The notes beneath the pieces were generated by a model. That model made no database searches. It was given only the letters and a program-made list of their open reading frames with translations, and had not been told where the DNA came from. A stretch of DNA of 64,000 nt from Reticulitermes speratus (Eukaryota; Arthropoda; Insecta; Blattodea; Rhinotermitidae), in NCBI GenBank assembly GCA_021186555.1, contig JAJKFL010000002.1, positions 27,444,001 through 27,508,000 of the forward strand, in the 5' to 3' direction. Positions within the stretch are counted from its first letter, which is position 1; each line of letters starts with the position of its first letter. Position numbers and translations under genes: made by a program. Of this stretch, positions 12,240 to 23,480 are shown one piece after another.

Positions 12240-12445
12240 GAGTGCACCTATACCTCCACTCCCCCACATGTCATCATGACCTGCACAGGGACTTTTGCTT
12301 TGTAGGAAGTTGGGTGCGCCCCACGACCGTCATGGGAGTAAGGTTCAAGGTGAGGAGAAAATTTTTGAAACTGCCTGGAGTCAAACCCCGGCCGCTCATT
12401 AATAGCACATCACTTGCTGGGAGAGGTGCAACTAATGCTTAATCG
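12240..12445 (-). mobile_element. tRNA-derived SINE remnant, related to family V
   Basis: On the minus strand a box-B-like ggggtttgactccagg is followed by aattttctcctcacc, a ggggcgcaccca block and a 3' part near 12255. The order matches the V-family copies at 16186, 40385, 45590 and 49215. It is decayed, and no target duplication is seen. Confidence 0.5.
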
Positions 12446-12570
12446 TCTGCTACATTACGTTGTATAAGGCGAACTCCACAATGCAAGTGTAGCAACGAAA
12501 CACACCCCCGTATGTTTTCAACATATTCAGGAGACAGGTAAATAACGCGAACAGTACTCGTCTGGCACAG

Positions 12571-12610
<40 letters not shown>
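12571..12610. repeat. (TCA)13 microsatellite
   Basis: Forty bases of perfect TCA repeat. It is best explained as the 3' tail of the adjacent minus-strand LINE. A shorter, imperfect CAT-rich run lies at 13265-13292. Confidence 0.9.
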
Positions 12611-13010
12611 GTCGTCAAATTACAGGGCATCCTGTTCATGCACCACGGTCAAACCCCGTTCCTACAGCCATCACCTAACAGTTCATGGGAAATCTATCTA
12701 TAACAGTCTTCCAGTGTTACGCCGTTTACTGATTTTCAGTCGCTTCTCGCCATATTTGCCGGTTAAATGCGTCTTTAGATGTTAGATTCTTCTGCTTCAT
12801 CGCTCTTTCCACTTCCCTTTCCCACTTCATTCCTCCGTCCAGCGATCAGGTCAATATGCGCTCAGACCCTGTTATCTCCCACGCGCAATACATGTCCACA
12901 CCATTTTAACACGTTATCCTTCATTCTTTCCAGAACCGTGCGACTCTCATTTTTCTCTAATTACTTCATTTCTTACTTTTAATATTCTGAAAGTTCTTTC
13001 AGGTGTTCTC
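12571..13010 (-). mobile_element. 5'-truncated LINE 3' end (family P) with ATG-repeat tail
   Basis: On the minus strand one frame reads RILKVRNEVIREK, then VARTVLERMKDNVLKWCGHV. After a frameshift another reads GGMKWEREVERAMKQKNLTS, then FNRQIWREATENQ, and ends at TAA (complement of 12726-12728). These are C-terminal motifs of a non-LTR retrotransposon reverse-transcriptase protein. An untranslated region of about 115 bp follows, then a perfect trinucleotide tail of about 13 units at 12571-12610, the expected 3' end of a LINE of this type. Confidence 0.8.
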
Positions 13011-14029
13011 CAAACATCCATTCATGTACTTTAATCTGTAATCTCTAATCTGTAATCCATTGATCAAGTTTCACAACCGTAGCTTAAAATGCTTCCCACC
13101 ACTGTGTAAAATATTCATTTCTCTGTATTTAATGAAATACATTTCAAATTAAATTCAGTGCTACGTTAGACTTTCCACAATGACAGTTTTCTGCAATTCT
13201 GTGCTGCAGTGTTTACAAGGGATGTCTTCTGAATAATGTATGAAATGACAACAGGTTTCAGGTTGTATCATCATCATCATCAGCTTCATCATCTGCAGAA
13301 ATAACGTACCTAAAATAAGTATGCGTCCATAAGAAACATACCGTCCGGTTAGCTTCTCTCTGGCTGTACAGGCTGGGGAACTGGGGAAAAGAGGGTTTAG
13401 GGGTCAGTGATACGTAAGTGAGGTACTATACTGCCCAGCACATAAATATTTTAGCCTCATATAGTGTGAACTAATAAACTAACACCATTCTTCTATATTC
13501 ATGTTTATTTATTCAAAATAATATTTAACAATCACTCGAAATCAGAGTTTACAATCACTTTACACAACGGACAGGAAGTCCTCTTTTTTTTCGGAATGAA
13601 CAAAACAGTAGTATCGGCAATGCGACATCATATCATATTCATGACGTCATGACATAACTAACGTAACTTCACGGAGCCAGTGATATGATAATCGGACAGT
13701 CGTCATGTTCCGGTGGTTTATATTGCAAGACAAGCAGTAATACATATGATACAACATAAACCAAAAGGTACATAACTACGAGGTTCTCATCACATGGCGC
13801 TGTGTACGCTGGGCATTAACACAATTACTCCATGCCGGCTCGCTTTAGGAACCATATTGGAAGCGCCATAATTTGAAAACACCGTCAGATTTTTACAAAG
13901 ACTACGCCTAAAATGCAATATATAGGAAAGGGGAGGTGCAGCTCCACCTGTTTTTAAGCTTTGGTACATGGAAGCGAATGGTCACCTTGCACGTCCCTGC
14001 CGCTTTACCGCAACGAGCAATAAGTTGGG
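13011..14029. other. no recognisable gene; short CAT-rich run at 13265-13292
   Basis: Apart from the imperfect trinucleotide run, nothing is recognised. Confidence 0.45.
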
Positions 14030-14237
14030 TAGGCCACGGCCGCTTTACACCTTTTTAAAGGTGTAAAGCCTTTACACCTTTACACCCCAGGAAGTATTCA
14101 TGGTACTCATTTCTGTTAGAGGCTCAGTCTACCCCAGGGCCATAGTGCGACCGAAACGATTATGTCAACGAAAAATTCCAGTGACACCATCGGGAATCGA
14201 ACCCGCGACGTTCCGGTTTGTAACGCAGTGCCTCGAA
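14030..14237 (-). mobile_element. tRNA-derived SINE, family T, copy 1
   Basis: On the minus strand the head retains ggcactgcg and box B gcgggttcgattcccgat. Then come the body blocks cattgacataatcgtttcggt-like and gaggctcagtctac (complement). The element is cut off on the left within the ggcggccg block. The 5' end stops within the tRNA part near 14237. The usual gcctttaccccc block has expanded into a hairpin (see 14043-14068). Confidence 0.75.
14043..14068. repeat. perfect 12-bp inverted repeat with 2-nt spacer
   Basis: ctttacaccttt is followed by tt and then its exact reverse complement aaaggtgtaaag. Two further ctttacacc units follow to about 14086. It sits where other family T SINEs have a single gcctttaccccc. 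Confidence 0.9.
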
Positions 14238-14739
14238 GTACAGTACAGTACTTATTATACTAGACCAGTGTTTAAAATGCAGCATGTGGCAGAAACCAGC
14301 CGTACAGAAACGCGGCTCAATGTCATACACGTGGCGACTATCACTATCATGACATCATTCTTCCTGGTCGATGCTTCGATATCTGATGCACGATGTCCTT
14401 GACACAACGTCGCAAAAAAAAACCGCGGAGTGACTGTCCATCTTTTCATCTGTAAACAGCATTACTATTTCTGTGCACGTCCGCCTGGGCGTGATAAAAA
14501 AAATACTCTCATTTTAATCCCCTAAAACTGGTACAATCAACTGCCGGGTACCAAAAGCAATTCCAAGCAGTTTGCTGATGTATTTTCTCAGTGCAATTCC
14601 GTTAGGAATGTAACCCAGTGTTGTACACTTAAATAAAAAAAAATAGCCGATCGATTATTTAATCTATATAAATTCGCTCAGGAACTCGGACTTCATGGCG
14701 TTAAATGACAAGATGACTGGTGAATAATAAACCGATATC
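14238..14739. other. no recognisable feature
   Basis: Nothing recognised here. Confidence 0.45.
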
Positions 14740-14835
14740 TGCCTGGCGGAACTAAGGAAAACCACGAAATGCGTCACTCAGGATGGTCGGTGTCCCTGTC
14801 GCGATTCGGACGGGACAGGTCAGGAATGCATGAAC
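14740..14835 (-). mobile_element. SINE remnant, family G
   Basis: On the minus strand: a box-B-like gtccgaatcgcgac, then accgaccatcctgagtgacg, then ttcgtggttttccttagttc, then cgccaggca. This order matches a common insect tRNA-derived SINE known to me from memory. Only about 95 bp survive. Confidence 0.55.
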
Positions 14836-14994
14836 AAAGCTACGCGGTCAGCAGGGAGCTGCAGTGTGAACACATGAAATGTGGACGATGTCACCGTAAT
14901 GCTCACGAACTGAAAGCACAGCAATGGCAACTAAACGTATTCAAATAAGTGGAACGATAAAGTTCTGCAACTGCGCTACTTTAGTCACCAAAGT

Positions 14995-15415
14995 GGCGCT
15001 ATCTGCTTTAAGTAAGCGGATTGACAGAGGCGGCCCCATCATTTGGCCACCGCGTTCACCTAACATTACACCACTTGATTTTCTATTCGAGTGGAAATAT
15101 ATATAAAGGATTCTGTTTACGTCCCATCACGGCCCACAACTTTGTCCACACTGACTCTGTGTATATCAGCCGCTGCGGGTAGAGATAACACCCGCCAGGC
15201 TTACGGACCGAGTGGACTGAACGTGAACACATGTGCCGGGCTAGTCATGGTACGCTCACTGAACATTTGTAAAACTGTAAGTGAAGATCACAACTGGTCA
15301 TACAACCAACCGAAATCAGCTTATTATTCACCCGTGTGTTCTTACGTCTTGAATAATATTATATTAGAAACGCCTACATTTCTTGTGTTCACCCTGTATT
15401 ATGGATTGTCAACGT
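14995..15415 (+). pseudogene. DDE transposase C-terminal remnant (mariner/Tc1-like superfamily)
   Basis: The frame from 15014 reads KRIDRGGPIIWPPRSPNITP, then LDFLFEWKYI and a TAA (15104-15106). A second frame continues IKDSVYVPSRPTTLSTLTLC. The WPPRSPxxTPLDFxLW block is the region of the third catalytic acidic residue in IS630/Tc1/mariner transposases, and the Asp codon is 15077-15079. The intact protein would cut and paste its own DNA between terminal repeats. Here there is no N-terminal catalytic half that I can find, and a stop or frameshift breaks the frame. The sequence caccctgtat near 15391-15400 may be part of the old 3' terminal repeat. Confidence 0.7.
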
Positions 15416-16185
15416 GAAGTTAAAAAGCACAACTTCTACAAATACCAACAAATAATAATACTATCGATTTTTAAGTCCTCTGAAAGGAACGTATTTAAAA
15501 CCTTGAGAGTTCGTCTGTAAAGTCTGTTACATCCCCAACTTAGACACTAGCAACCAGTCTGTCACTTGGAACCAAATCTACACACCCTCAAACTTGGTTA
15601 TTGCCAAAATCAGGCCAAATAGGCTATTTCCGGAGCCCGAGCGCCTTACATTTATGAATTCGGACACAGTTCCAAGAAATTAATTCGTTTAACAGGACTG
15701 TTAATTAACACGCTTCCGGGAAATTCGTTTATGAGAAGGAAAGTTAAATAAAATGCGTCATGATTCGGCGAGTAAGAAAACCACGATGACAGGAGCTCCG
15801 TACTGCGATGAAGAAGCAACAAGTCACTCTCAGACTAAATAAAACAACGGAAACCTTTTAGATGGGCTTTAATTACATTCACGCCATTCCACTTACCGTG
15901 AGAACATTAAAGCGCTACAACACACTATACCCTAACGGGAAAGAAAATGGTACAAGGGAGTATTTATAAATGTGCCTGGCATAACTGAATTTATTAGACG
16001 AACAAGCCACAATCGAATTACACGATAACAGGACGGAAATATACACAATCTTGAATAGGCAACTAAAATGTATTCCCACCAGATAAACTGATTAGCGGTT
16101 TACACTGTTCTTCTACTGCGCACATTTCCAGTCATACACATGAATCAGTAAAAGCACGGTTTTTTCCTGTGCAAGCCTTGAAGGC
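15416..16185. other. no recognisable feature
   Basis: Nothing recognised here. Confidence 0.45.
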
Positions 16186-16405
16186 ATATAGGTGGCCAAC
16201 AGGCACAGTTCCAACCATTTTTAATCTCGATACTAAATGGACGTGGTCAGTTTTCAGTTTACGCCTCGACACCCACCGAAAAGGTGGTTGGGTGGGCCCC
16301 AGAGTAGGTGGGGACGTTTTGGAGAGAAGAAAAATATCTTGCCCCTGTCGGCAATCGAACCCTGGATCATCCAGTCCGTAGACTATCCACTTTACAGGCT
16401 ACACG
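16186..16405 (-). mobile_element. tRNA-derived SINE, family V, copy 1
   Basis: On the minus strand: box-B-like ccagggttcgattgccg, then caggggcaagatatttttct, a block rich in cccac and gggcccacccaacc, and aggcgtaaactg. The layout matches 40385-40675 (the best copy). The tRNA head is decayed. Confidence 0.65.
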
Positions 16406-16890
16406 TATGTGTATGCGTGTAGTATCATCATAAACAGCAACAGCATTGCTATATTTTTGTGAATAACTGCTTAGCCCAGTATTGCGTGTTACAAGTTGAA
16501 AATAAATACAGATGATAAAACGATGACCGATGGCCAAGGAAATAAATAATCCGTGTTTACACTATACAGCGAGCTTATAAAAACTGAGAACCTAGTTACC
16601 AGCAACTAGCAGTACTCTTGCAGGACAAGTTTCGTGATGGAAATTATTCCTGAGAGCCTATTCACAGGGAAATAAAAATTTGGAAGTTGGAGAGAGAACT
16701 GTTATCTGTGTTAGAGAAAAATGCTGGAAACTAAGCCAATATGGCGCCATGCGCCAAGCTGAGCTTTCCATTCCCACTAAAACTGCATGGAAACTATTTA
16801 AGAAAAAGAAAAGATTGAAATAAAAATGCACATTCTGAATTGCTTGTATAGTAGAATTCAAACGTTTTCACAGTGTCTGTGGGTTTAAGC

Positions 16891-16922
16891 GTGTGTGTGT
16901 GTGTTTGGGGGGGGGGGGGGGG
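16891..16922. repeat. (GT)n followed by poly-G run
   Basis: Seven GT units at 16891-16904, then ttt or tt and 16 G residues at 16907-16922. A mirror arrangement (C-run then AC repeat) is at 59352-59378. Confidence 0.9.
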
Positions 16923-17214
16923 CGCTGGAATCTTATGTTCACAAAGTCTCTACCCTGTAAGCAGAATTCCTTTTATTTCAAAATCACGATATCATACGTT
17001 TAAACAGTGATGCCACTCAAGTATTATGCATTCGACGAATCTCTTAGGAACAGGGAAAACAGGTTCTCAAAGACTAGTCCGTGGTCCATAAGTTGCATTC
17101 AAATGGTCCGCGTAACAGGCATGTCCCTTGCATTAAACCATTCACACTGATTCTTAATTTACTTTATTAGTCTTTTATTGACTGCTGTATTAAAATAAAA
17201 ATTCCACACTTGTA
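16923..17214. other. no recognisable feature
   Basis: Nothing recognised. Confidence 0.4.
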
Positions 17215-17415
17215 GCTGCCACAACTGTTAAACCAGCAGACAAGCACGACGTAAAGATTCAAGTCTTCTGGAAGCTTCATCTTCAGGGTCAAACAAAACA
17301 CTGCGTGAAACGAGAGTCCCTCGAAACGGCACTGCGTAACGTCCCAGAGGGCTTGAATCTTCAGCAACACCACTGCGAGAACCTCAGACCTCGCAACCGT
17401 GAAGCTGTCCGCCAA
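17215..17415 (-). mobile_element. hammerhead-like palindromic element, copy D
   Basis: On the minus strand: gaggttctcgcagtggtgtt, gctgaagattcaagccctct, gggacgttacgcagtgccg, gtttcgaggg and gaccctgaagatgaagcttc, closing with cagaagacttgaatc. The last part is inverted relative to the start. The core CTGAAGATG is intact in sequence, but the GAAAC half lies on the opposite arm, so this copy is rearranged or internally deleted. The peptide shadow is EVLAVVLLKIQALWDVTQCR. Confidence 0.65.
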
Positions 17416-17648
17416 CATCATCAGCAATTAGACAAGTGCTCCGGCAAACCGAGGTCTGGCAGCCACGGGATGACAGGATAAGCGCACGTCCCCTTTGACT
17501 CTGCTGCATTCCTTTGCCGCTCACGACAGATTTGTGTTCACGAATGGCGGCATTCAGTAAGCTTACTACTGTGTGATAAACATAACAACCGGGCTGTGTG
17601 AATCGAAACGAGACATTTTTTTTTTATATGTGCCGTGCATTGTGTCAT

Positions 17649-18201
17649 AAGTTTAAGTTAAACCAACTAATGCACAAGAATTATTAACGAAGTAAGACGT
17701 TAAAAGTTTTAATAGACCAACATGTGCACTATATTCTTATAAGCAAGTCGAACACCCCTACATATGTTTCAGCCTATAGCAGATATATAGACACGTAATT
17801 TTAACCTTTTATGAAAACTAGTAAACACATTCCCTAGGATTTTATAGTTGGAAATAATAATACCAAAATCCATTAGGAACTAAGATTTTATTTTATTTTA
17901 TGTGGATGTACTAGCTGTTTTTAAAATTGAACTAACAGATGTAAAGTATATGTAAAAAAACACTTTGACCCCCTGAGGATGGCCTGTTATAGGCTGAAAC
18001 ATATGTAGGGGTGATTGACTTGGTTATAAGAATATAGTACATATGTTGGTCTATTAAAACTTTTAGTTAGTTAACAAGATGCACGGTGAATACAACGTGA
18101 AGTAAGATATATTTGTAACCCCTTACAAATATAAATGGGGGTTAAAAATATACCTTACTTTGTTAATCGTTCTTGTGCATTAGTTGGTTTAACTTAAACT
18201 T
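17649..18201. mobile_element. inverted-repeat element K with hammerhead-like core
   Basis: The terminal 48 bp (17649-17696 and 18154-18201) are inverted repeats with three differences. A further inner arm of about 85 bp (about 17697-17781, pairing with about 17985-18070) matches again. The right arm carries about 95 bp that the left arm lacks. On the plus strand, 17969-18011 reads cccc-CTGAGGA-t-ggcct...aggct-GAAA-catatg-TA-gggg. This is the order of a type I hammerhead with a minimal stem III. No open reading frame is present, so the element is non-autonomous. Confidence 0.75.
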
Positions 18202-18268
18202 GAGACCAGACATGTTCAGAATGTGCCGCTTTTGTTCAAAAACTGCTACAAAGAGGGACCGCAAAGTA

Positions 18269-18490
18269 TTTTTTTATAGCGCAACAGCCTATTCTCGAGG
18301 CTTCACGATCACACTCAGACACACCACATTCGGTAGGACTCCTCTGTACGAGTGATCAGCCTGACGCAGAGACCTCTTCCTGACAACACTCACAAGAGAC
18401 AGACATCCATGCCTCGGTGGGATTGGAACTCGCAATTCCAGCAAGTGAGAAGTCGCAAACACGCCTTAGACCGCGCGGCCACTGGGATCG
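18269..18490 (-). mobile_element. tRNA-derived SINE, family S, copy 2, with 8-bp target duplication
   Basis: On the minus strand: gtggccgcgcggtctaaggc, box-B-like cgagttccaatcccacc, catggatgtctgtctcttgt, agaggtctctgcgtcaggct and an A-rich 3' end. Exact gcaaagta duplications flank it at 18261-18268 and 18491-18498. It lies only 67 bp from element K. Confidence 0.85.
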
Positions 18491-18498
18491 GCAAAGTA

Positions 18499-20040
18499 AA
18501 AAAAAATAGACTACTATATTCGGTTCAGGTATAAAATCGCCCTTTTTCCTTTCTGACGATAACAAGAACTGTACACGCTAACACAACACGCCCCAGGTGA
18601 CAGCCGTAGCCATATAAAGTGTTGACCGTTACAGCGCACCCTAGTACAATGGCTGTCAACTTTTGTCATGAAACATCGCTGCAAAGAACACAGTTACGTG
18701 TATCCTACAGGGTTTTGTCATATGTGTCATTAAAAACACGGTAACAAAATATAATGGTAAATGAACTATGTGGGAAACGTTATATTTAAAATCGCAATTT
18801 ATACCATCCAACTGCAGGTATTTATAAATTACGTTTCACAATGCTTGGGACAAATTCATATGGTTACAGTAACTTTTTAAAACAGCTGTAGAAGTTTCCA
18901 GATGCAGTCGATTGCCTTTCTTCATAACTGAGCAGCACATCACTTTGGAAGCAGCCTGCATATTGTATTGTTTTAAAATTATATTCTTAAATGTACGTGT
19001 ACCCAGACTAAGCCTGCCCACCGACAAAGAAACACACCGTACATCAGACAACGGTACACAGTTAAAGTCCATTTCTGACGACAGGGTGTACAGACAATTA
19101 GACCTATTTTGATATTATGGTAACAATACGTGACAATAGCTGCTTCACCATGATGACATGATCTGGTGCCCAGAATCCGATGGTCTCCGCACACCTAACG
19201 AAGTTTCCGGCAACACGTACCTTTAAACTGATTTTTTTTTATGCTATATCGATTTTAATTTCATCCTGAAAACCTCCTGTACATCTACAATGTATACAAC
19301 ATTATTTTTCCTTTGGAGGAGGTATTTACACATGATGTGCAAGGGCTTATGTAGTTGGAATGAGATGAAATGAATAGCGAGTAGGTAAGGATTCGGTACG
19401 AGTTGGTTATGGAACGTTTCAAAGGCATCACACCGGTATTCGGCTGAAGAGACGAACATCAATGTAAAGCTCAGCCCCAATATATTCGAACCGTACAAGA
19501 CACTGACAATTACCATTACACAGAATCTTGCTTGGGGCAGAAATAAGTCTGGATGTTTCTTTGAAACCAAATCATATTTGAATCCAATTAGCCAAAGCCA
19601 GATGGATCCAAATATGCTTGTTTTGCAACTTCATCCACATCACGCAGTGACATCTACTTCGAAATACCCTAGAATGTCTCGAGAGCAACTACCTTCACGA
19701 AATGCACACTTTTTAACTGTAGCAGAGGTTATGTATTTACCCACGCATAGCACGACTCCCCTGGTAAAGTACACAACAATGGTAAAGGGTTGCGAAGAAT
19801 GCTTTGTATACCTTTCTAATCGTCGTATCTTCCAGCGACCATAAACAAACGACACACATGAAACAACTGTTGCATACGTCACCGCTGTTGCTGGACTTTT
19901 CACAGTTCAATACATCAAGACGCTTGATGTGTGTTTGGAAGATATGGCACTTACAAACTCAAATCTTCAAAAATACTTACACAGGGGGTGTCCATTTTAA
20001 AGGGAAACGCGCGCTGCCTGCAAGTTTATCGTGCAGTGCC
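18499..20040. other. no recognisable feature
   Basis: About 1.5 kb. A minus-strand frame of 108 codons (19244-19570) and overlapping frames at 19578-20136 show no motif and coincide with opposite-strand frames, so I do not call genes. Confidence 0.4.
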
Positions 20041-20165
20041 GTCCCCGGTAGCTTTATCACGGCGGTTTGGTTACAAAGCGTTGCCTGCAGGCTTAGTTAT
20101 GCATCACAGTGCATGCGATGCGCACAGCAGATCTAAATTGCGGCAGTTCGTTCGCGAATATTACG
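20041..20165 (+). repeat. interspersed repeat M, copy 1
   Basis: The block ggtagctttatcacggcggt, a variable stretch, gcgttgcctgc, then gcatcacagtgcatgcga aligns with the complement of 23401-23475, where the counterpart is gcgctgcctgctgcattc followed by cattcaccacactatgca. Similarity continues weakly outward. The class is unknown. Confidence 0.5.
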
Positions 20166-20819
20166 TACATTACAATGGTCTACTTTTTGTGACAACCTGC
20201 ATGAGGAAGATGTCCTATGAAAAGGGTCGTAGCAAATTTGGTTGGTTTCCGGTGTTTCAGTTCTTCCGAAATCAACACACAGAGTCGTGAACAAATTTCA
20301 AGTTTTTAAAGATGATTCATCCCCGTTGCGATTCTTGTCAAATTTCGAATTACATATAAATATTACGTATAAACATTCGTATGAGTTATTCACAAAACAA
20401 AAATCATGAATATCTATTGCATCCTTTTCATCTTATTTCATACTTTCCGCGTTCTAGCTGTAAGCATTCTTATTCAAATTAATTTTGGCCTCGGTCATCC
20501 AATACAGAATACTGATCGCCGCATGCAACACGAAGTCAGAAAAAAATGCTACTTCCATAAAAGGACGAATGTTCAATAGCCTATTGGGTCTCAAATTTTA
20601 CTGTGACAAAAAAGAGCTTTAAAAGGGTAAGGAAAACAATTCTGATGCAGGTGCCATCACGCTTGTGTCTCGGGGCGGCGTAGGGATGAGGAAGGCAAGG
20701 AGGGATTAAAACTGTTGGTTTGTTGTCTCCGTCAAAGTACTCACCATATTAAAGTCATTACGGAGACAGGATAAGCTTAAGAAATTACAGTTCAGCCTAT
20801 AAGCCAGTGGGATAATAAA
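20166..20819. other. no recognisable feature
   Basis: Nothing recognised here. Confidence 0.4.
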
Positions 20820-20970
20820 TTTCCAAAAATCTAGAAGCCACCTCAAAATTCTAGGCGACAGAAGGGTGACATGAATCAAGTTCTATACTGGTAATCCCGA
20901 AATATTACGCGCCACGACATAAAATTTAGTTGCCACGGCGACCTGGCGCCCGGGATTTGTGCAACCCTGC
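20820..20970 (+). repeat. 150-bp interspersed repeat, copy 2
   Basis: It matches copies at 2210-2359 and 31770-31922, with ctagaagccacctc, taggcgacagaagggtgaca, attacgcgcca and gggatttgtgca. Same orientation as the other two. Confidence 0.65.
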
Positions 20971-21087
20971 AGTAATAACACAAATTGTACACATTTCGAG
21001 AACAGGATGCTGAGGAGAATATTTGAAGGTCACACAACAGTGAAAAATAGCGCCTATTGGGGATTTCTGCAAGCCCTGCGGTAAAGA

Positions 21088-21185
21088 ACCTTCGAGTTTA
21101 AAAAAAAAAAAGGGGTAGTTTCTTGGCTAGCAGAGCATTATTAGCTTCTCAAAGACTCTACTTCATGGACCTGAGCATTATTATG
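21088..21185 (+). mobile_element. LINE X 3' UTR fragment
   Basis: The blocks gtaaagaaccttcgagttt, a short A-run, gtttcttggctagcag and ttagcttctc then actctacttcatgga repeat the 3' UTR of the better LINE X copy that ends near 21662. It is therefore an older fragment of the same family, lying directly upstream in the same orientation. Confidence 0.6.
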
Positions 21186-21255
21186 ATCCTTCTTATGTCA
21201 ACACATTTTGCATATTTCGGAATTCTGAGAAATATCTGTAGCTGATTAGGGCCCG

Positions 21256-21662
21256 TGTACTTTAAAGTGGAGAAGACTACATAGCGAGGAACTTAATGAT
21301 CTGTACGCATCACCAAATATTATTCGAGTGATCAAATCAAGAAGAATGAGGTGGGCGGGGCATGTAGCGTGTATAGGGGAGGGGAGAGGTGCATACAGAA
21401 TTTTTGTGGGGAGACCTGAGGGAAGGAGACCACTTGGAAGACCCAGGCGTAGATGGGAGGATAATATTAAAATAGATCTTCAACAAGTGGGATGGGGGGT
21501 GCATGGACCGGATTGATATGGCTCTGGATAGGGACAGGTGGCGGCTCTTGCGAATGTGGTAATGAACCTTCGGGTTCCATAAAATGCGAGGAATTTCTTG
21601 ACTAGCTGACGACCTGTTAGCTTCTCAAGAAGGACTCTGCTCCATGGAGTTAGTTATGGAGT
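21256..21662 (+). mobile_element. 5'-truncated LINE 3' end (family X), best copy
   Basis: The frame reads [60 protein letters not shown] and [18 protein letters not shown] frameshift then leads to [16 protein letters not shown], and a second frameshift to VMNLRVP and a stop. These are C-terminal motifs of a non-LTR retrotransposon reverse-transcriptase protein that I associate with cockroach LINEs. The 3' UTR runs to about 21662 and includes tttcttgactagctgacgac. Other pieces lie at 21088, 58895 and 61666. Confidence 0.85.
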
Positions 21663-23319
21663 ACTTTAAAACAGTGTTCAAAATGTGATTTTAACTAGTT
21701 CCGTCACACCTCCGAGCAACACTACCTACTGATGCAGCGAGTCTTGCACAGTGCGGTCATCAATGTCAGTGACCGGTCATCACTGTGACAGTAACACAAA
21801 TAACGTCGGATGCTACACGCAAAATGATGAATAATTAAGACTTCACTATGGCCATGGCCTCGCTCAGCGTTTCACAGCACTGTGCCAAACACTGCTTGTC
21901 ACTCTACCTTCTCTCCTGTTACACGCTTTGGGATTGTATTGAAACGGTATGGGCCTAATAACATATGACTGACTGCTGGCTGTTTCTGAAAGCTGGAGAA
22001 CGGAAATTTACAATTGGTTAAGCGCGTGAAACACTTTCTTCAGTTCTCAGTGACACTGGAGTATTGACAGTACTTCTCGGATTATCTTCTCTCACGCCAA
22101 ACACAGTGCATCCATAATATACGCTTCGTGGTTTATGAAGTTGCATCAGAAATTTAACCTAGCAACCAACAGTGTCGTTAAAAAAAATACTTTTCTGACT
22201 TCTAAAACAAATTACAAATTTAGGCCAGACAATGTGTACAAAACAATCACAAGAAGGAAGACTGACAATGTCAAGTTCACATCTATAAATACACACACGT
22301 CTTTCAACAAGAACGTTGTGTGAGACAGGATTCTGTGAGACAGCTCATTAAATGTAGGAACAGATCATCCTTGTGGAACAACCTAACACGATAACCTACC
22401 GATAAACTCGATATACCACCACACGCCAGAATGCGTTACGGATGGCTAACGTTATCCTTAATATTGGCCCAAATGCTCCAAGCCATGTTTTTATATAAAG
22501 CTAAAAATGTGTACACACAAAAAAGTAAATGTATTTCTCCTGAGCATTTCCCTGGTACGGTGTACTTTTCTTAGTTCTACTCTTCTTTTCCAAAACGAGT
22601 TTGCACGAATAAAAATTACCATTAATTTTCAGTTAATTCGAAAACGGAAATTATTTTGTGAGAACACTTTTCGACAACCATAATCATCTCATTCGCTAAT
22701 TGCTTCACGGGGATTTCATATATATGGCGTACAAAATCTACGTTGCTGCATTAAGCATTAACTCACACAATTCCCGTTCTACGGTCCGAACATTTAACGC
22801 TGCGGTTTGCCATCAAGGACAAACAATTTATTTTTAAATAAATTTCCTTCATATGAAGCATGAAACCTTTCGAAATTGTCGCTAGTAATAATAGTAGCAA
22901 ATATTCCCGTCGACTGCCCGTTATCTGTAGGCCCAGTTTCACAAAAGAGGTACCCAAATTTTTAAGACAATACTCTCCGGCAATACGTTGCAACAAATCG
23001 TAACTTACGTCATTCAAGGTCATGGTTTACACTTAATATGCATACACCGCTTTCACATCTTCAGGTCGCGGGTAACTAGTGTGTGTGTGTGTTACCTGTA
23101 TCAAATTATTGGTGTGACCAGAACAGAAGGACGCCTGAAAAGAAAACCAATGTGACCGCATACGAGTCATGACTTCAGTTCACGGCTCGTGTGGCCATTG
23201 TATCAATATCAATACCACTACCGATACTATCCAAACACACTGAACAAGTTTTACAGCCTGATACTCAACACGGTGTTTACCGAGACTCATATACAACACA
23301 GTGGCGCAAATTACGTCCA
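21663..23319. other. no recognisable feature; (GT)n at about 23080-23092
   Basis: About 1.6 kb without a recognisable element other than a short GT repeat. Confidence 0.4.
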
Positions 23320-23480
23320 TATGGTATGAAACTTCGCAAGGTGTGAAACTGTCGCAAGGTCGTAATCACACCTACATACGGCATTCCAACACGCTGCATA
23401 GTGTGGTGAATGCAGTAGAATGCAGCAGGCAGCGCCTCGTCGCCATAACGCGCACAGATAGAACCGAGGTAGCAGGCATG
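23320..23480 (-). repeat. interspersed repeat M, copy 2
   Basis: The reverse complement aligns with 20041-20165 over the gcgctgcctgctg and tgcattcaccacactatgca blocks. Three overlapping minus-strand frames here (up to 102 codons) are shadows of the GC-rich repeat. Confidence 0.5.
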
